Part shown: in pieces, positions 16,863 to 25,272 of the stretch
How positions within the stretch are numbered: position 1 is the first letter of the stretch
How the letters are laid out: each line of letters begins with the position of its first letter
Assembly (NCBI GenBank): GCA_051880495.1
Contig: JBJEOB010000031.1
Location: 11,606 to 75,605 of the forward strand
Direction: 5' to 3'
Source of the DNA: MGBC120314 sp051880495
Lineage (GTDB): Bacteria > Bacillota > Clostridia > Lachnospirales > Lachnospiraceae
Length of the DNA: 64,000 nucleotides
Made by a program: the position numbers and the translations under genes
Notes under the pieces: generated by a model
Told to the model about the DNA's origin: nothing
Database searches by the model: none
Seen by the model: the letters and a program-made list of their open reading frames with translations, nothing else

Positions 16863-18556
16863 TTGTAGGTATTGATTTGGGAACAACCAATAGTCTTATT
16901 GGCAGGTGTACCGAAAATGGAATTGAGCTTGCACCAAACAGGCTTGGTGCATTTCTTACACCGTCGGTTGTAGGAATTGATGAGGATAATGTAATAATGG
17001 TGGGCGAAACGGCCAGGGAGTATGGTCTTACGCATCCGGCAAGAGTAGCGCAGGCATTTAAAAGAAGTATGGGAACCGGACAGAAATACACTCTGGGCGA
17101 CAGGGAATTTGTTGCGGAAGAACTCTCTGCATATGTGCTTAAGAGCCTGAAGGAAGATGCTGAAAGCTTCTGGGGTGAGCCGGTAACGGAGGCAGTTATC
17201 AGTGTGCCGGCGTATTTTGACGAGAAGAGAAAGAAAGCAACAAAGCATGCGGGTGAGCTGGCAGGCTTAAAGGTCGAGAGAATAATAAGTGAACCTACTG
17301 CAGCGGCAATAGCCTATGGCCTGTATGAAAAGAGCAGAAATACCAGATTCCTTGTGTTTGACCTGGGAGGAGGAACATTTGATGTTTCTATTCTGGAATT
17401 GTTTGAGAATATTCTTGAAGTAAGGGCAGTTGCGGGAGATAACTATCTTGGCGGTGAGGATTTTACTGAGATTCTGGTAAAGGAGTTCCTTAGAAGGAAC
17501 GATATTGACAGGATGAAGCTTAGTGAAGTGATGCAGTCAAGGCTCTATGCGGCCGCTGAAAAAGCCAAAAGGGCACTTGAGCAGACAGACTGTATTGATA
17601 TTCAGTTTGATATTGACGGCAGGGAGTGCCGGCTTGTTTTGTCAGACACTGAATACGAAGAATTATGTGAAGAACTGCTTGACAAAATACGAAAGCCTGT
17701 CCAGCGAAGTCTTTCCGATGCACAGCTTAAGCTGAGTGATATCGATGAGGTTGTACTTGTCGGTGGCTGTACAAAACTTAAGGTGGTAAGAAAATTTGTG
17801 GCAAAGCTTTTCAAAAAGTTCCCACAGCTTTCTGTAAATCCTGATGAGGCAGTTGCAATTGGTGCCGCTATTCAGGCTGCAATGAAGGAGAGGAATGCTG
17901 CCGTTAAGGAAGTAATACTTACGGATGTCTGCTCATTTACACTGGGCACTGAGGTTTCGGTTGACAGGGGTAACGGATTTTATGAATCGGGACATTATTT
18001 TCCGATAATAGAGCGCAACACGGTCATACCGGTAAGCCATACGGAAAGGCTATATACGCTGCATGATGACCAGGAAAATATCAGAGTCAGGGTGCTTCAG
18101 GGTGAAAGCAGATTTGCTGCAAATAACCTTCTGCTCGGCGAACTTAATATAAAAGTCCCTAAAAATAAAGCAGGTGAAGAGGCTGTTGACGTGACGTATA
18201 CATATGATATTAATTCCCTGCTTGAGGTTGAGATAAAGGTTGTTTCGACCGGTGAAAAAGTTAAACAGATAATAAAAGGCCGGGATAACGAGATGACGCT
18301 TGAAGAGATGGAAGAAAGAATGAAGGAACTGTCATATCTTAAAGTCAGTCCGCGTGATCAGGAAGAAAACAGACTGCTGATTATAAGGGGCGAGCGTATG
18401 TATGAGGAGAGCCAGGGTGACATAAGGATACTGATAGACAGGTATCTGGACGAGTTTGAGCAGGCTTTAAAAAGCAGTGACAGGGCAAAATTAAATGAAG
18501 CAAGACGTATTTTAAGCGAAAGGCTTGATGAAATAGAAAATAACAGCCTTGAATGA
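16859..18556 (+). CDS. hscC: HscC-like Hsp70 chaperone
   Basis: 565 residues, close to E. coli HscC (~556) and shorter than DnaK (~610-640). ATPase motifs are G-I-D-L-G-T-T-N-S (phosphate 1), V-P-A-Y-F-D-E, S-E-P-T-A-A-A-I-A-Y-G, D-L-G-G-G-T-F-D-V-S (phosphate 2) and V-G-G-C-T-K-L (adenosine). A short substrate-binding domain and reduced lid end the protein. HscC-type Hsp70s work with dedicated J proteins and do not belong to the dnaK-grpE heat-shock operon. The overlap with the J-like TPR gene and the absence of grpE or hrcA here fit that. GAGGAACTT precedes the ATG. It is the last gene of its operon; a promoter follows at 18566. Confidence 0.88.
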   Translation: MIVGIDLGTTNSLIGRCTENGIELAPNRLGAFLTPSVVGIDEDNVIMVGETAREYGLTHPARVAQAFKRSMGTGQKYTLGDREFVAEELSAYVLKSLKEDAESFWGEPVTEAVISVPAYFDEKRKKATKHAGELAGLKVERIISEPTAAAIAYGLYEKSRNTRFLVFDLGGGTFDVSILELFENILEVRAVAGDNYLGGEDFTEILVKEFLRRNDIDRMKLSEVMQSRLYAAAEKAKRALEQTDCIDIQFDIDGRECRLVLSDTEYEELCEELLDKIRKPVQRSLSDAQLKLSDIDEVVLVGGCTKLKVVRKFVAKLFKKFPQLSVNPDEAVAIGAAIQAAMKERNAAVKEVILTDVCSFTLGTEVSVDRGNGFYESGHYFPIIERNTVIPVSHTERLYTLHDDQENIRVRVLQGESRFAANNLLLGELNIKVPKNKAGEEAVDVTYTYDINSLLEVEIKVVSTGEKVKQIIKGRDNEMTLEEMEERMKELSYLKVSPRDQEENRLLIIRGERMYEESQGDIRILIDRYLDEFEQALKSSDRAKLNEARRILSERLDEIENNSLE

Positions 18557-18565
18557 TTAAAAATA

Positions 18566-18594
18566 TTGTACAAAATGCACAAATATGTTATTAT
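18566..18594 (+). promoter_or_regulatory. Sigma-A-type promoter of the formate dehydrogenase operon
   Basis: TTGTAC (18566-18571), a 17-base spacer, then TATTAT (18589-18594), in the 85-base gap between the Hsp70 stop and the flavoprotein ATG. The next bases contain AATAGGAGG as ribosome site. Confidence 0.6.
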
Positions 18595-18641
18595 TATACC
18601 ATATATGATTAAATGTATACAAAACATAATAGGAGGTTTTC

Positions 18642-20483
18642 ATGTACTCAGAAAAAGTAATTCAAAAAAATGAAATGAATGAGAAGACAGCTAAGTTTCT
18701 TGACAAGTTTGTCAAGCGTGTTAAGGCTAATCCGCCCGGAGTATGTCCTATAGCAGTACAGCTATCATTCCTTCAGAGTGCAAGAAGTCAGACATGCGGT
18801 AAGTGTGTGCCATGTCGTGACGGTCTTGAACAGGTTGAGAACATGATGCGTGAGATACTGGATGGTAAGGCAGATATGGACACCTTCAACAATATGGTTG
18901 AACTTGCCAGAATGATTCAGGATACTGCAGATTGTGCAATTGGTTATGAAGCAGCTAACATAGTACTTCAGAGTGTTGAATTGTTTAATGATGAATATAT
19001 GAGTCATATTAACAATCATAGATGTCAGGAAGAAATAGGCCAGAAGGTGCCTTGTATTTCATTCTGTCCTGCTAATGTTGATATTCCGGGATATATTGCG
19101 CTTATAGGAGAGCATCGTTATGCAGATGCAATCAATCTTATAAGACATGATAATCCTTTCCCTACGGCATGCGCATTTATCTGCGAGCATCCTTGTGAGG
19201 CTAAGTGCCGCAGAGACTTAATTGACAGCCCTGTTAATATCAGGGGACTTAAGAAATTTGCCGTAGACCAGATAGCAGCAGATGCCGTTAAGGTACCTGA
19301 GTGTAATGTTGCAACAGGTAAAAAGGTTGCAATCGTAGGCGGCGGTCCTTCCGGACTTACAACAGCATATTTCCTTTCTCTTATGGGACACAAGGTTGTC
19401 GTATATGAGGAGAGAGACTATCTTGGCGGTATGTTACGTTACGGTATTCCTAATTATCGTCTGCCAAAGGACAGACTTGACCAGGATATCAATGCAATCC
19501 TTTCAACCGGCAATATTGAGGTTAAATACAATGTTACGGTAGGAGAAGGAAAGGATGTCACCATGGAACAGCTCCTTGAAGAATATAATGCTGTATACAT
19601 TGCAATCGGTGCCCAGATTGGTAAATCAGTTAACGTTGAGGGTGTTGACAGTAACGGCGTGTATTCCGCAGTTGACATGCTTGGTGAAATAGGCAGAGGT
19701 AACATTCCTGACTACACGGGCAAGAGAGTTGTGGTTGTCGGCGGCGGTAACGTGGCTATGGATGCTGCCCGTTCAGCAATAAGATGTAATGCTGATGAAG
19801 TAACTGTAGTATACCGAAGAAGACAGATTGATATGACAGCACTTCCGTCAGAAATTCAGGGCGCTATTGAGGAGGGCGTTGAGCTTCTTACTCTTAACGC
19901 ACCGCTTAGAATTAAGGCTGATGAGAACGGAAATGTTTCTGCATTTGTAACACAGCCGCAGATTATCAGTGTATATGACAAGAACGGTAAGCCTTCAGCA
20001 ACCAAGGCTAATAAGCCGGAAAATGAAATTCCGTGTGAAATAGTTCTTATGGCTATCGGACAGGATATTGTTTCCGAACCATTTGAAAAATATAGTGTCA
20101 ATGCCAGAAGAAAGACATTTGAAACAGAACCTACGACAAGAGTTAAGGGATATGATAAGGTATTTTCAGGCGGTGACTGTGTATTCGGACCTGCAACGGT
20201 TATTAAGGCCATTGCAGCAGGTAAAATTGCAGCAATCAATATTGATGAGTACCTCGGATATCATCATAAATATCTTGATGATATTGCTATTCCAGAGCCG
20301 AAGGAAAATGACAGAACACATTATGGAAGAGTTCATCTTACAGACCGTTCTGCCCGTGAAAGAAAGAAGAATTTTGAACCGGTAGAAAATGGTATGTCAT
20401 ATGATGAGGCAATGCAGGAATGCCGTAAGTGTCTCAGATGCGATCATTTTGGCTGCGGTGTAGTGGAAGGAGGCAGAGTATAA
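18642..20483 (+). CDS. GltD-like FAD/NAD(P) oxidoreductase fused to a NuoF-type Fe-S domain
   Basis: 613 residues. Residues ~25-130 match only the 4Fe-4S part of NuoF (C-G-K-C-V-P-C-R-D-G, later D-C-A-I-G) without its FMN/NADH fold. Residues ~135-230 carry the Cys-rich segment seen before GltD-type flavoproteins (C-I-S-F-C-P-A-N-V-D-I-P, C-E-H-P-C-E-A-K-C). Residues ~235-550 hold two dinucleotide folds (G-G-G-P-S-G-L, G-G-G-N-V-A-M-D) and G-G-D-C-V-F-G-P-A for FAD. A C-terminal C-R-K-C-L-R-C-D-H-F-G-C may bind another cluster. The stop overlaps the formate dehydrogenase ATG (TAATG), so it is inferred to be the electron-transfer partner between NAD(P)H and formate/CO2. RBS AGGAGG. Confidence 0.85.
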   Translation: MYSEKVIQKNEMNEKTAKFLDKFVKRVKANPPGVCPIAVQLSFLQSARSQTCGKCVPCRDGLEQVENMMREILDGKADMDTFNNMVELARMIQDTADCAIGYEAANIVLQSVELFNDEYMSHINNHRCQEEIGQKVPCISFCPANVDIPGYIALIGEHRYADAINLIRHDNPFPTACAFICEHPCEAKCRRDLIDSPVNIRGLKKFAVDQIAADAVKVPECNVATGKKVAIVGGGPSGLTTAYFLSLMGHKVVVYEERDYLGGMLRYGIPNYRLPKDRLDQDINAILSTGNIEVKYNVTVGEGKDVTMEQLLEEYNAVYIAIGAQIGKSVNVEGVDSNGVYSAVDMLGEIGRGNIPDYTGKRVVVVGGGNVAMDAARSAIRCNADEVTVVYRRRQIDMTALPSEIQGAIEEGVELLTLNAPLRIKADENGNVSAFVTQPQIISVYDKNGKPSATKANKPENEIPCEIVLMAIGQDIVSEPFEKYSVNARRKTFETEPTTRVKGYDKVFSGGDCVFGPATVIKAIAAGKIAAINIDEYLGYHHKYLDDIAIPEPKENDRTHYGRVHLTDRSARERKKNFEPVENGMSYDEAMQECRKCLRCDHFGCGVVEGGRV

Positions 20484-23197
20484 TGGTTAATATTACAATT
20501 GACAATGTTAACTTATCGGTAGATGAGAATTTAACTATATTAGAAGCTGCAAAACAGGCAGATATCAAGATACCTACGCTCTGTTATCTTAAAGATGTAA
20601 ATGAGATTGGCGCATGTAAGATGTGCGTTGTTGAAGTGGAAGGTACCAATCATCTTGTTACATCATGTAACACCAAGGTAAAAGATGGCATGGTAATCAC
20701 AACCAATTCAGACAAGGTTGTAGCAAGCAGAAAACAGGTTCTGAATCTGTTACTTGCAAACCATGATGTAAGATGTTTTTCATGTGGTAAGTCAGGTGAC
20801 TGCAGACTGCAGGATTTGTCTAACGAATATGAAGTAACCAAGTCATGTTATACAGGAAGCGCCGCAAAGGTTCCGGCTAAGAAGGAGAATCCTTTCCTCA
20901 CATATTATCCTGAACTTTGTATCAACTGCCAGAGATGTGTAAGTACATGTAACAAGGTGGCATGTAACGGAGTCCTTCACAATGGCAAGCTTGGAACAAG
21001 AACACTTATTGATGCACCTTTTGGACCGGACTGGAAGGATACCCAGTGTGAAAACTGCGGTAACTGTGCAGAAGCCTGCCCGACAGGAGCACTTATTGCG
21101 AAGAACCGCAAGAAATATCAGGTAGGTAAGGTTAAGAAGGTTCTTACAACCTGTCCGCACTGTGCAACAGGCTGTCAGTATTACCTTGTTGTGAATGACA
21201 ATAAGATTGTAGATGTTGAACCGGCTAACGGACCATCGAATAAAAATCTTCTCTGCGTAAAGGGCAGATTTGGTTCATTTAATTTCGTACATTCACCGGA
21301 GAGACTTAAATATCCTCTTATAAAGAACCATGAAACAGGTGAGTTTGAGAGAGCAACATGGGATGAGGCACTTGACCTGATTGCCGCAAAATTTATGGAA
21401 ATCAAGAAGCAGTACGGTCCGGATTCACTGGCAGGATTTGCCTGCTCACGTTCTCCTAATGAAGACTGTTACATGCTTCAGAAGATGGTGCGTTGTGCAT
21501 TTGGTACCAATAATGTTGATAACTGCGCACGTGTATGCCATTCGGCAACCGTTGCCGGTCTTGCAATGACGCTTGGCTCAGGCGCAATGACAAACCCTAT
21601 TGCGGATATCACAAATGATGTTGACGTAATCCTGCTTGTCGGTTCCAACCCTGAAGAAGCACATCCGGTTATCGGTATGCAGATTCGACAGGCCGTTGAA
21701 CGTGGTACAAGACTCATCGTAGTTGACCCGAGAGATATCGGTCTTTCAAAGAGTGCAGATATCCATCTTAAGTTAAAGCCGGGTACTAACGTTGCATTTG
21801 CCAACGGTATGATGAATGTTATTATCAACGAGGGTCTTGCAGATGAGGAATTCATCAGAACAAGAACCGAAGGATATGAAGAATTAAAAGAAATAGTTAA
21901 AGAATATACACCGGAAAGAGTTGCAGAAATCTGTCATATTGACCCGGATCATTTAAGAGAAGCAGCCCTTATGTATGCGAAGGCAAAGAAGGCGCCGATT
22001 ATTTACTGTCTTGGTGTTACGGAACATTCAACAGGTACGGAAGGCGTTATGTCAATGTCCAACATGGCTATGCTGGTTGGCAAGATTGGCCGTTCAGGCT
22101 GTGGTGTTAACCCGCTTCGTGGACAGAACAACGTACAGGGTGCCTGTGATATGGGTGCAATGCCGGGTGATTTCCCGGGATACCAGAAGGTTACTAATCC
22201 TGAGGTTATCGAAAAATTTGAAAAGGCATGGGGAGTTGAACTTAACAAGAAGCCTGGTATGCATGCAACAGATGTATTCGGTGCAGCAATCCGTAAGGAA
22301 ATCAGAGGTCTTTTCATCTTCGGTGAGGATCCGGTAGTAACGGATGCAGACCAGAACCATATAAAGAAGGCTTTAAGCAGTCTTGATTTCTTTGTTGTAT
22401 CTGATTTGTTCATGACAGAAACAGCACAGTTTGCGGACGTTGTACTTCCGGGAACAAGTTATGCCGAGAAGGAAGGAACATTCAGCAATACAGAACGAAG
22501 AGTTCAGAGAGTTCGTAAGGCAGTACAGCTTGAAGGAGAAATGAGACTTGATACAGATATCTTTATCGATCTTATGAATCGTATGGGATATCCGCAGCCA
22601 CAGCTTACATCTGAGGAAATAATGGATGAAATTGCTTCACTTACTCCAATCTTTGGAGGTATCAGCCACAGAAGACTTGATAAGGGTGAATCAATTCAGT
22701 GGCCGTGCCCTGATAAGAATCATCCGGGAACGCCTATACTTCATGTCGGTAAGTTCTCAAGAGGACTCGGCTGGTTCTATCCTGCCCAGTATACTCCGAG
22801 CGCAGAGCTTCCTGATGAGGAATATCCGTTTATTCTGATGACAGGACGTATTCTCTACCATTACAACACAAGAGCGATGACAGGTAAGACTCCGGGACTT
22901 ATGGAGAAAGCAGGACATTCATTTATTGAAATGAATACTGAGGATGCTGCAAGACTTGGTGTTGCCAATGGCGAGAAGGTAAGAGTTTCATCAAGAAGAG
23001 GTACTCTTGTGACAACTGCAAGAGTCGGCGATAAGGTATCACCTAAGGAAACATGGATGCCATTCCATTTCCCTGATGGTAATGCAAACATCCTTACTAA
23101 TGCGGCACTTGACAAGTATGCGAGAATTCCTGAATACAAGGTATGTGCCGTAAAGGTTGAGAAGATTGAAGAACAGCCTTTTGAACTTCCGGAATAG
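20483..23197 (+). CDS. fdhF: Formate dehydrogenase catalytic subunit, Cys type, with NuoG-like N-terminus
   Basis: 904 residues. The N-terminal 2Fe-2S domain (I-G-A-C-K-M-C) is followed by a His-Cys cluster region (C-F-S-C-G-K-S-G-D-C), two 4Fe-4S motifs (C-I-N-C-Q-R-C-V-S-T-C; C-E-N-C-G-N-C-A-E-A-C-P), then the molybdo/tungsto-bis-PGD fold starting C-P-H-C-A-T-G-C. The active site N-C-A-R-V-C352-H-S aligns with the selenocysteine site of E. coli FdhF (A-R-V-U-H-G), so this is the Cys variant and needs no Sec insertion. It interconverts formate and CO2 in the cytoplasm; no membrane anchor or Tat signal is seen. GGAAGGAGG precedes the ATG. fdhD, its sulfurtransferase, lies 2 kb downstream. Confidence 0.92.
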   Translation: MVNITIDNVNLSVDENLTILEAAKQADIKIPTLCYLKDVNEIGACKMCVVEVEGTNHLVTSCNTKVKDGMVITTNSDKVVASRKQVLNLLLANHDVRCFSCGKSGDCRLQDLSNEYEVTKSCYTGSAAKVPAKKENPFLTYYPELCINCQRCVSTCNKVACNGVLHNGKLGTRTLIDAPFGPDWKDTQCENCGNCAEACPTGALIAKNRKKYQVGKVKKVLTTCPHCATGCQYYLVVNDNKIVDVEPANGPSNKNLLCVKGRFGSFNFVHSPERLKYPLIKNHETGEFERATWDEALDLIAAKFMEIKKQYGPDSLAGFACSRSPNEDCYMLQKMVRCAFGTNNVDNCARVCHSATVAGLAMTLGSGAMTNPIADITNDVDVILLVGSNPEEAHPVIGMQIRQAVERGTRLIVVDPRDIGLSKSADIHLKLKPGTNVAFANGMMNVIINEGLADEEFIRTRTEGYEELKEIVKEYTPERVAEICHIDPDHLREAALMYAKAKKAPIIYCLGVTEHSTGTEGVMSMSNMAMLVGKIGRSGCGVNPLRGQNNVQGACDMGAMPGDFPGYQKVTNPEVIEKFEKAWGVELNKKPGMHATDVFGAAIRKEIRGLFIFGEDPVVTDADQNHIKKALSSLDFFVVSDLFMTETAQFADVVLPGTSYAEKEGTFSNTERRVQRVRKAVQLEGEMRLDTDIFIDLMNRMGYPQPQLTSEEIMDEIASLTPIFGGISHRRLDKGESIQWPCPDKNHPGTPILHVGKFSRGLGWFYPAQYTPSAELPDEEYPFILMTGRILYHYNTRAMTGKTPGLMEKAGHSFIEMNTEDAARLGVANGEKVRVSSRRGTLVTTARVGDKVSPKETWMPFHFPDGNANILTNAALDKYARIPEYKVCAVKVEKIEEQPFELPE

Positions 23198-23200
23198 GAT

Positions 23201-23230
23201 TTGTATTTTTAGAGAATATTAAAGTATAAT
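23201..23230 (+). promoter_or_regulatory. Promoter of the Y-family polymerase gene
   Basis: TTGTAT (23201-23206), an 18-base spacer, and TATAAT (23225-23230), starting just after the formate dehydrogenase stop. The dyad at 23232-23267 overlaps the expected transcription start. Confidence 0.6.
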
Positions 23231-23231
23231 A

Positions 23232-23267
23232 TCTAGCGGCAATGTACAATGGTACAGAGCCGCTAGA
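23232..23267 (+). promoter_or_regulatory. Dyad at the transcription start of the polymerase operon (operator or mRNA hairpin)
   Basis: TCTAGCGGC (23232-23240) and GCCGCTAGA (23259-23267) form a perfect 9-bp stem. Inside it is a second palindrome, TGTAC-AATG-GTACA. It begins one base after the -10 box, so a protein bound here would block transcription. No T-run follows. The N4-spaced inner dyad has the spacing of Gram-positive LexA boxes (GAAC-N4-GTTC) but not their bases. It could also be the hairpin end of the preceding transcript. Confidence 0.5.
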
Positions 23268-23287
23268 AGTATTTAGGAGGTATGAAA

Positions 23288-24799
23288 ATGGATGAAAATC
23301 ATATTTATGTAGCAATCGACTTAAAATCCTTTTATGCCTCTGTAGAGTGTGTCGAGAGAGGTCTTGATGCACTTAATACCAACCTCGTCGTGGCTGACGT
23401 CGAAAGAACACAAAAAACAATCTGTCTTGCTGTATCACCTTCACTTAAGGCGTATAAAATACCGGGAAGGGCGAGACTTTTTGAAGTTATACAAAAGGTT
23501 AATGAGGCAAATGAGGAAAGACGCCGCAATGCACCGGGATATAAGCTTTCCGGCTCGTCGTATTTTGCAGATGAGCTTAACAGTAATAAATCGCTTGCAA
23601 TTGATTTTCTGGCAGCACCGCCGCGTATGGCACTGTATATGAAATACAGTACTGACATTTATCACATTTATCTGAAATATATTGCACCCGAGGATATTCA
23701 CGTTTATTCAATAGACGAGGTATTCATGGATGTAACCCGGTATTTAAAAACTTATAAAATGACGGCGGCAGAGCTCACCAGGAAAATCATAAAAGAGGTT
23801 TATGATATGACGGGAATAACTGCTACGGCCGGGATAGGCACTAATCTTTATCTGTGCAAGGTGGCGATGGATATTGTTGCAAAACATGTCGAAGCAGATG
23901 AAGATGGTATGAGAATAGCACAGCTTGATGAAAAAACATACAGGAGGCTCTTGTGGTCACACACACCGATTACTGATTTCTGGAGGGTAGGACGCGGTTA
24001 TGCAGACAAGCTTAACAAAGTCGGGATATACACGATGGGTGATGTTGCAAGATGTTCACTTGGAAAGCAAAACGAGTTCTACAATGAAGAACTTCTTTAT
24101 AAAATGTTTGGTATAAATGCAGAACTTCTTATTGACCATGCCTGGGGATATGAACCATGTACAATAGCTGATGTAAAGGCCTACAAACCTGAGAACAACA
24201 GTATAAGCTCCGGACAGGTACTTCATTGCCCGTACGATTATGAGAAAGCAAGGCTTATTGTATGTGAGATGACAGATCTTCTGGTGCTTGATATGGTGGA
24301 TAAGCATCTGATGACAGACCAGATAGTGCTTACGCTCGGCTATGATATCGAAAATCTTACTGACGCAGGGCGCAGAAAGGCTTATAAAGGTGAAGTAACA
24401 ACAGACCACTACGGACGAAGTGTTCCAAAGCATGCCCATGGAACGATTAATCTGGCAAAGAAGACATCGTCTACAAAACTTATTATGGATGCAGTGACAA
24501 AGCTTTATGACAGAATAGCAGATAAAAATCTTCTGATAAGGAGAATAACTGTCACGGCAAATAAGGTCGTTGATGAAAGAGATGCACAAAAATATGGAAG
24601 CTATGAGCAGCTTGAGTTATTTGCTAAAGAGGATAACGGTCCTGATGAAGAAGAACTTGAACGTGAGCGCAAAATGCAGAATGCTATGCTTGACATAAAG
24701 AAAAAATTCGGCAAAAATGCAGTAATTAAGGGAATGAATCTATGCGAAGGAGCGACGGCAATTGACAGAAATAAGCAAATCGGCGGACACAAAGCATAA
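23288..24799 (+). CDS. Y-family DNA polymerase (UvrX/YqjW-like, UmuC/DinB superfamily)
   Basis: 503 residues, an error-prone translesion polymerase. It shows the palm acid in A-I-D-L-K-S-F-Y-A-S-V-E, the second catalytic region S-I-D-E-V-F-M-D-V-T, and G-I-G-T-N-L-Y-L-C-K-V-A-M-D. The C-terminal half is the little-finger region with a long acidic tail (G-P-D-E-E-E-L-E-R-E). AGGAGG is 7 bases before the ATG at 23288; the ATG at 23282 is too close to it. The yolD-type gene overlaps its 3' end, the same pairing as uvrX-yolB and yqjW-yqzH in Bacillus. Its own promoter and dyad suggest separate, perhaps damage-linked, control. It splits the formate dehydrogenase operon from fdhD. Confidence 0.9.
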   Translation: MDENHIYVAIDLKSFYASVECVERGLDALNTNLVVADVERTQKTICLAVSPSLKAYKIPGRARLFEVIQKVNEANEERRRNAPGYKLSGSSYFADELNSNKSLAIDFLAAPPRMALYMKYSTDIYHIYLKYIAPEDIHVYSIDEVFMDVTRYLKTYKMTAAELTRKIIKEVYDMTGITATAGIGTNLYLCKVAMDIVAKHVEADEDGMRIAQLDEKTYRRLLWSHTPITDFWRVGRGYADKLNKVGIYTMGDVARCSLGKQNEFYNEELLYKMFGINAELLIDHAWGYEPCTIADVKAYKPENNSISSGQVLHCPYDYEKARLIVCEMTDLLVLDMVDKHLMTDQIVLTLGYDIENLTDAGRRKAYKGEVTTDHYGRSVPKHAHGTINLAKKTSSTKLIMDAVTKLYDRIADKNLLIRRITVTANKVVDERDAQKYGSYEQLELFAKEDNGPDEEELERERKMQNAMLDIKKKFGKNAVIKGMNLCEGATAIDRNKQIGGHKA

Positions 24800-25205
24800 T
24801 AAATATGAGGATATAATAGATATGCCGCATCATGTGTCAGAAAAACATCCGCAGATGTCAAGACATGACCGGGCGGCACAGTTTTCACCGTTTGCGGCAC
24901 TTACGGGATATGAGGAAGCAATAGATGAAACTGCAAGATTAACCGATAAGAGGATAGAACTCGATGAGAACAGCAAGTCGGAGTTGGATATGCGCCTTGC
25001 GAGCCTGTGTATGCAGCTTGAAAAAAAGCCTCCGATTACCATAACATATTTTAAGCCGGATGAAGTAAAAGAGGGCGGACGGTACGTTACGGTATGTGGA
25101 CGGTTAAAAGGAACGAGCAATGTTGATAACAGCATAATTTTAGAGGATGGAAGCAGATACAGGTTAGAAGACATTATAGATATTGAAAGCGAATTTTTGC
25201 GTTAA
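24762..25205 (+). CDS. YolD-like protein
   Basis: 147 residues. The N-terminal M-P-H-H-V-S followed by M-S-R-H-D-R-A-A-Q-F-S-P-F-A-A-L-T-G-Y is the family signature. The C-terminal half looks like a small beta-barrel (I-T-Y-F-K-P-D, G-R-Y-V-T-V-C-G, I-I-L-E-D-G). YolD proteins accompany Y-family polymerases in Firmicutes and are thought to be functional partners, with no proven activity. TTG at 24762 has GAAGGAG about 9 bases upstream and overlaps the polymerase gene by 38 bases. The alternative ATG at 24822 gives a protein starting M-P-H-H. Confidence 0.82.
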   Translation: MTEISKSADTKHNKYEDIIDMPHHVSEKHPQMSRHDRAAQFSPFAALTGYEEAIDETARLTDKRIELDENSKSELDMRLASLCMQLEKKPPITITYFKPDEVKEGGRYVTVCGRLKGTSNVDNSIILEDGSRYRLEDIIDIESEFLR

Positions 25206-25207
25206 TA

Positions 25208-25237
25208 TTGGACGAAACGCAATAAATGGTGTATTAT
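25208..25237 (+). promoter_or_regulatory. Promoter upstream of fdhD
   Basis: TTGGAC (25208-25213), an 18-base spacer, then TATTAT (25232-25237), followed 35 bases later by the fdhD ATG. This allows fdhD, the first MATE gene and hisC to be expressed independently of the polymerase genes. Confidence 0.55.
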
Positions 25238-25272
25238 AGGTAGCAATGATTGGATGATTGGAAGTATGGTAT

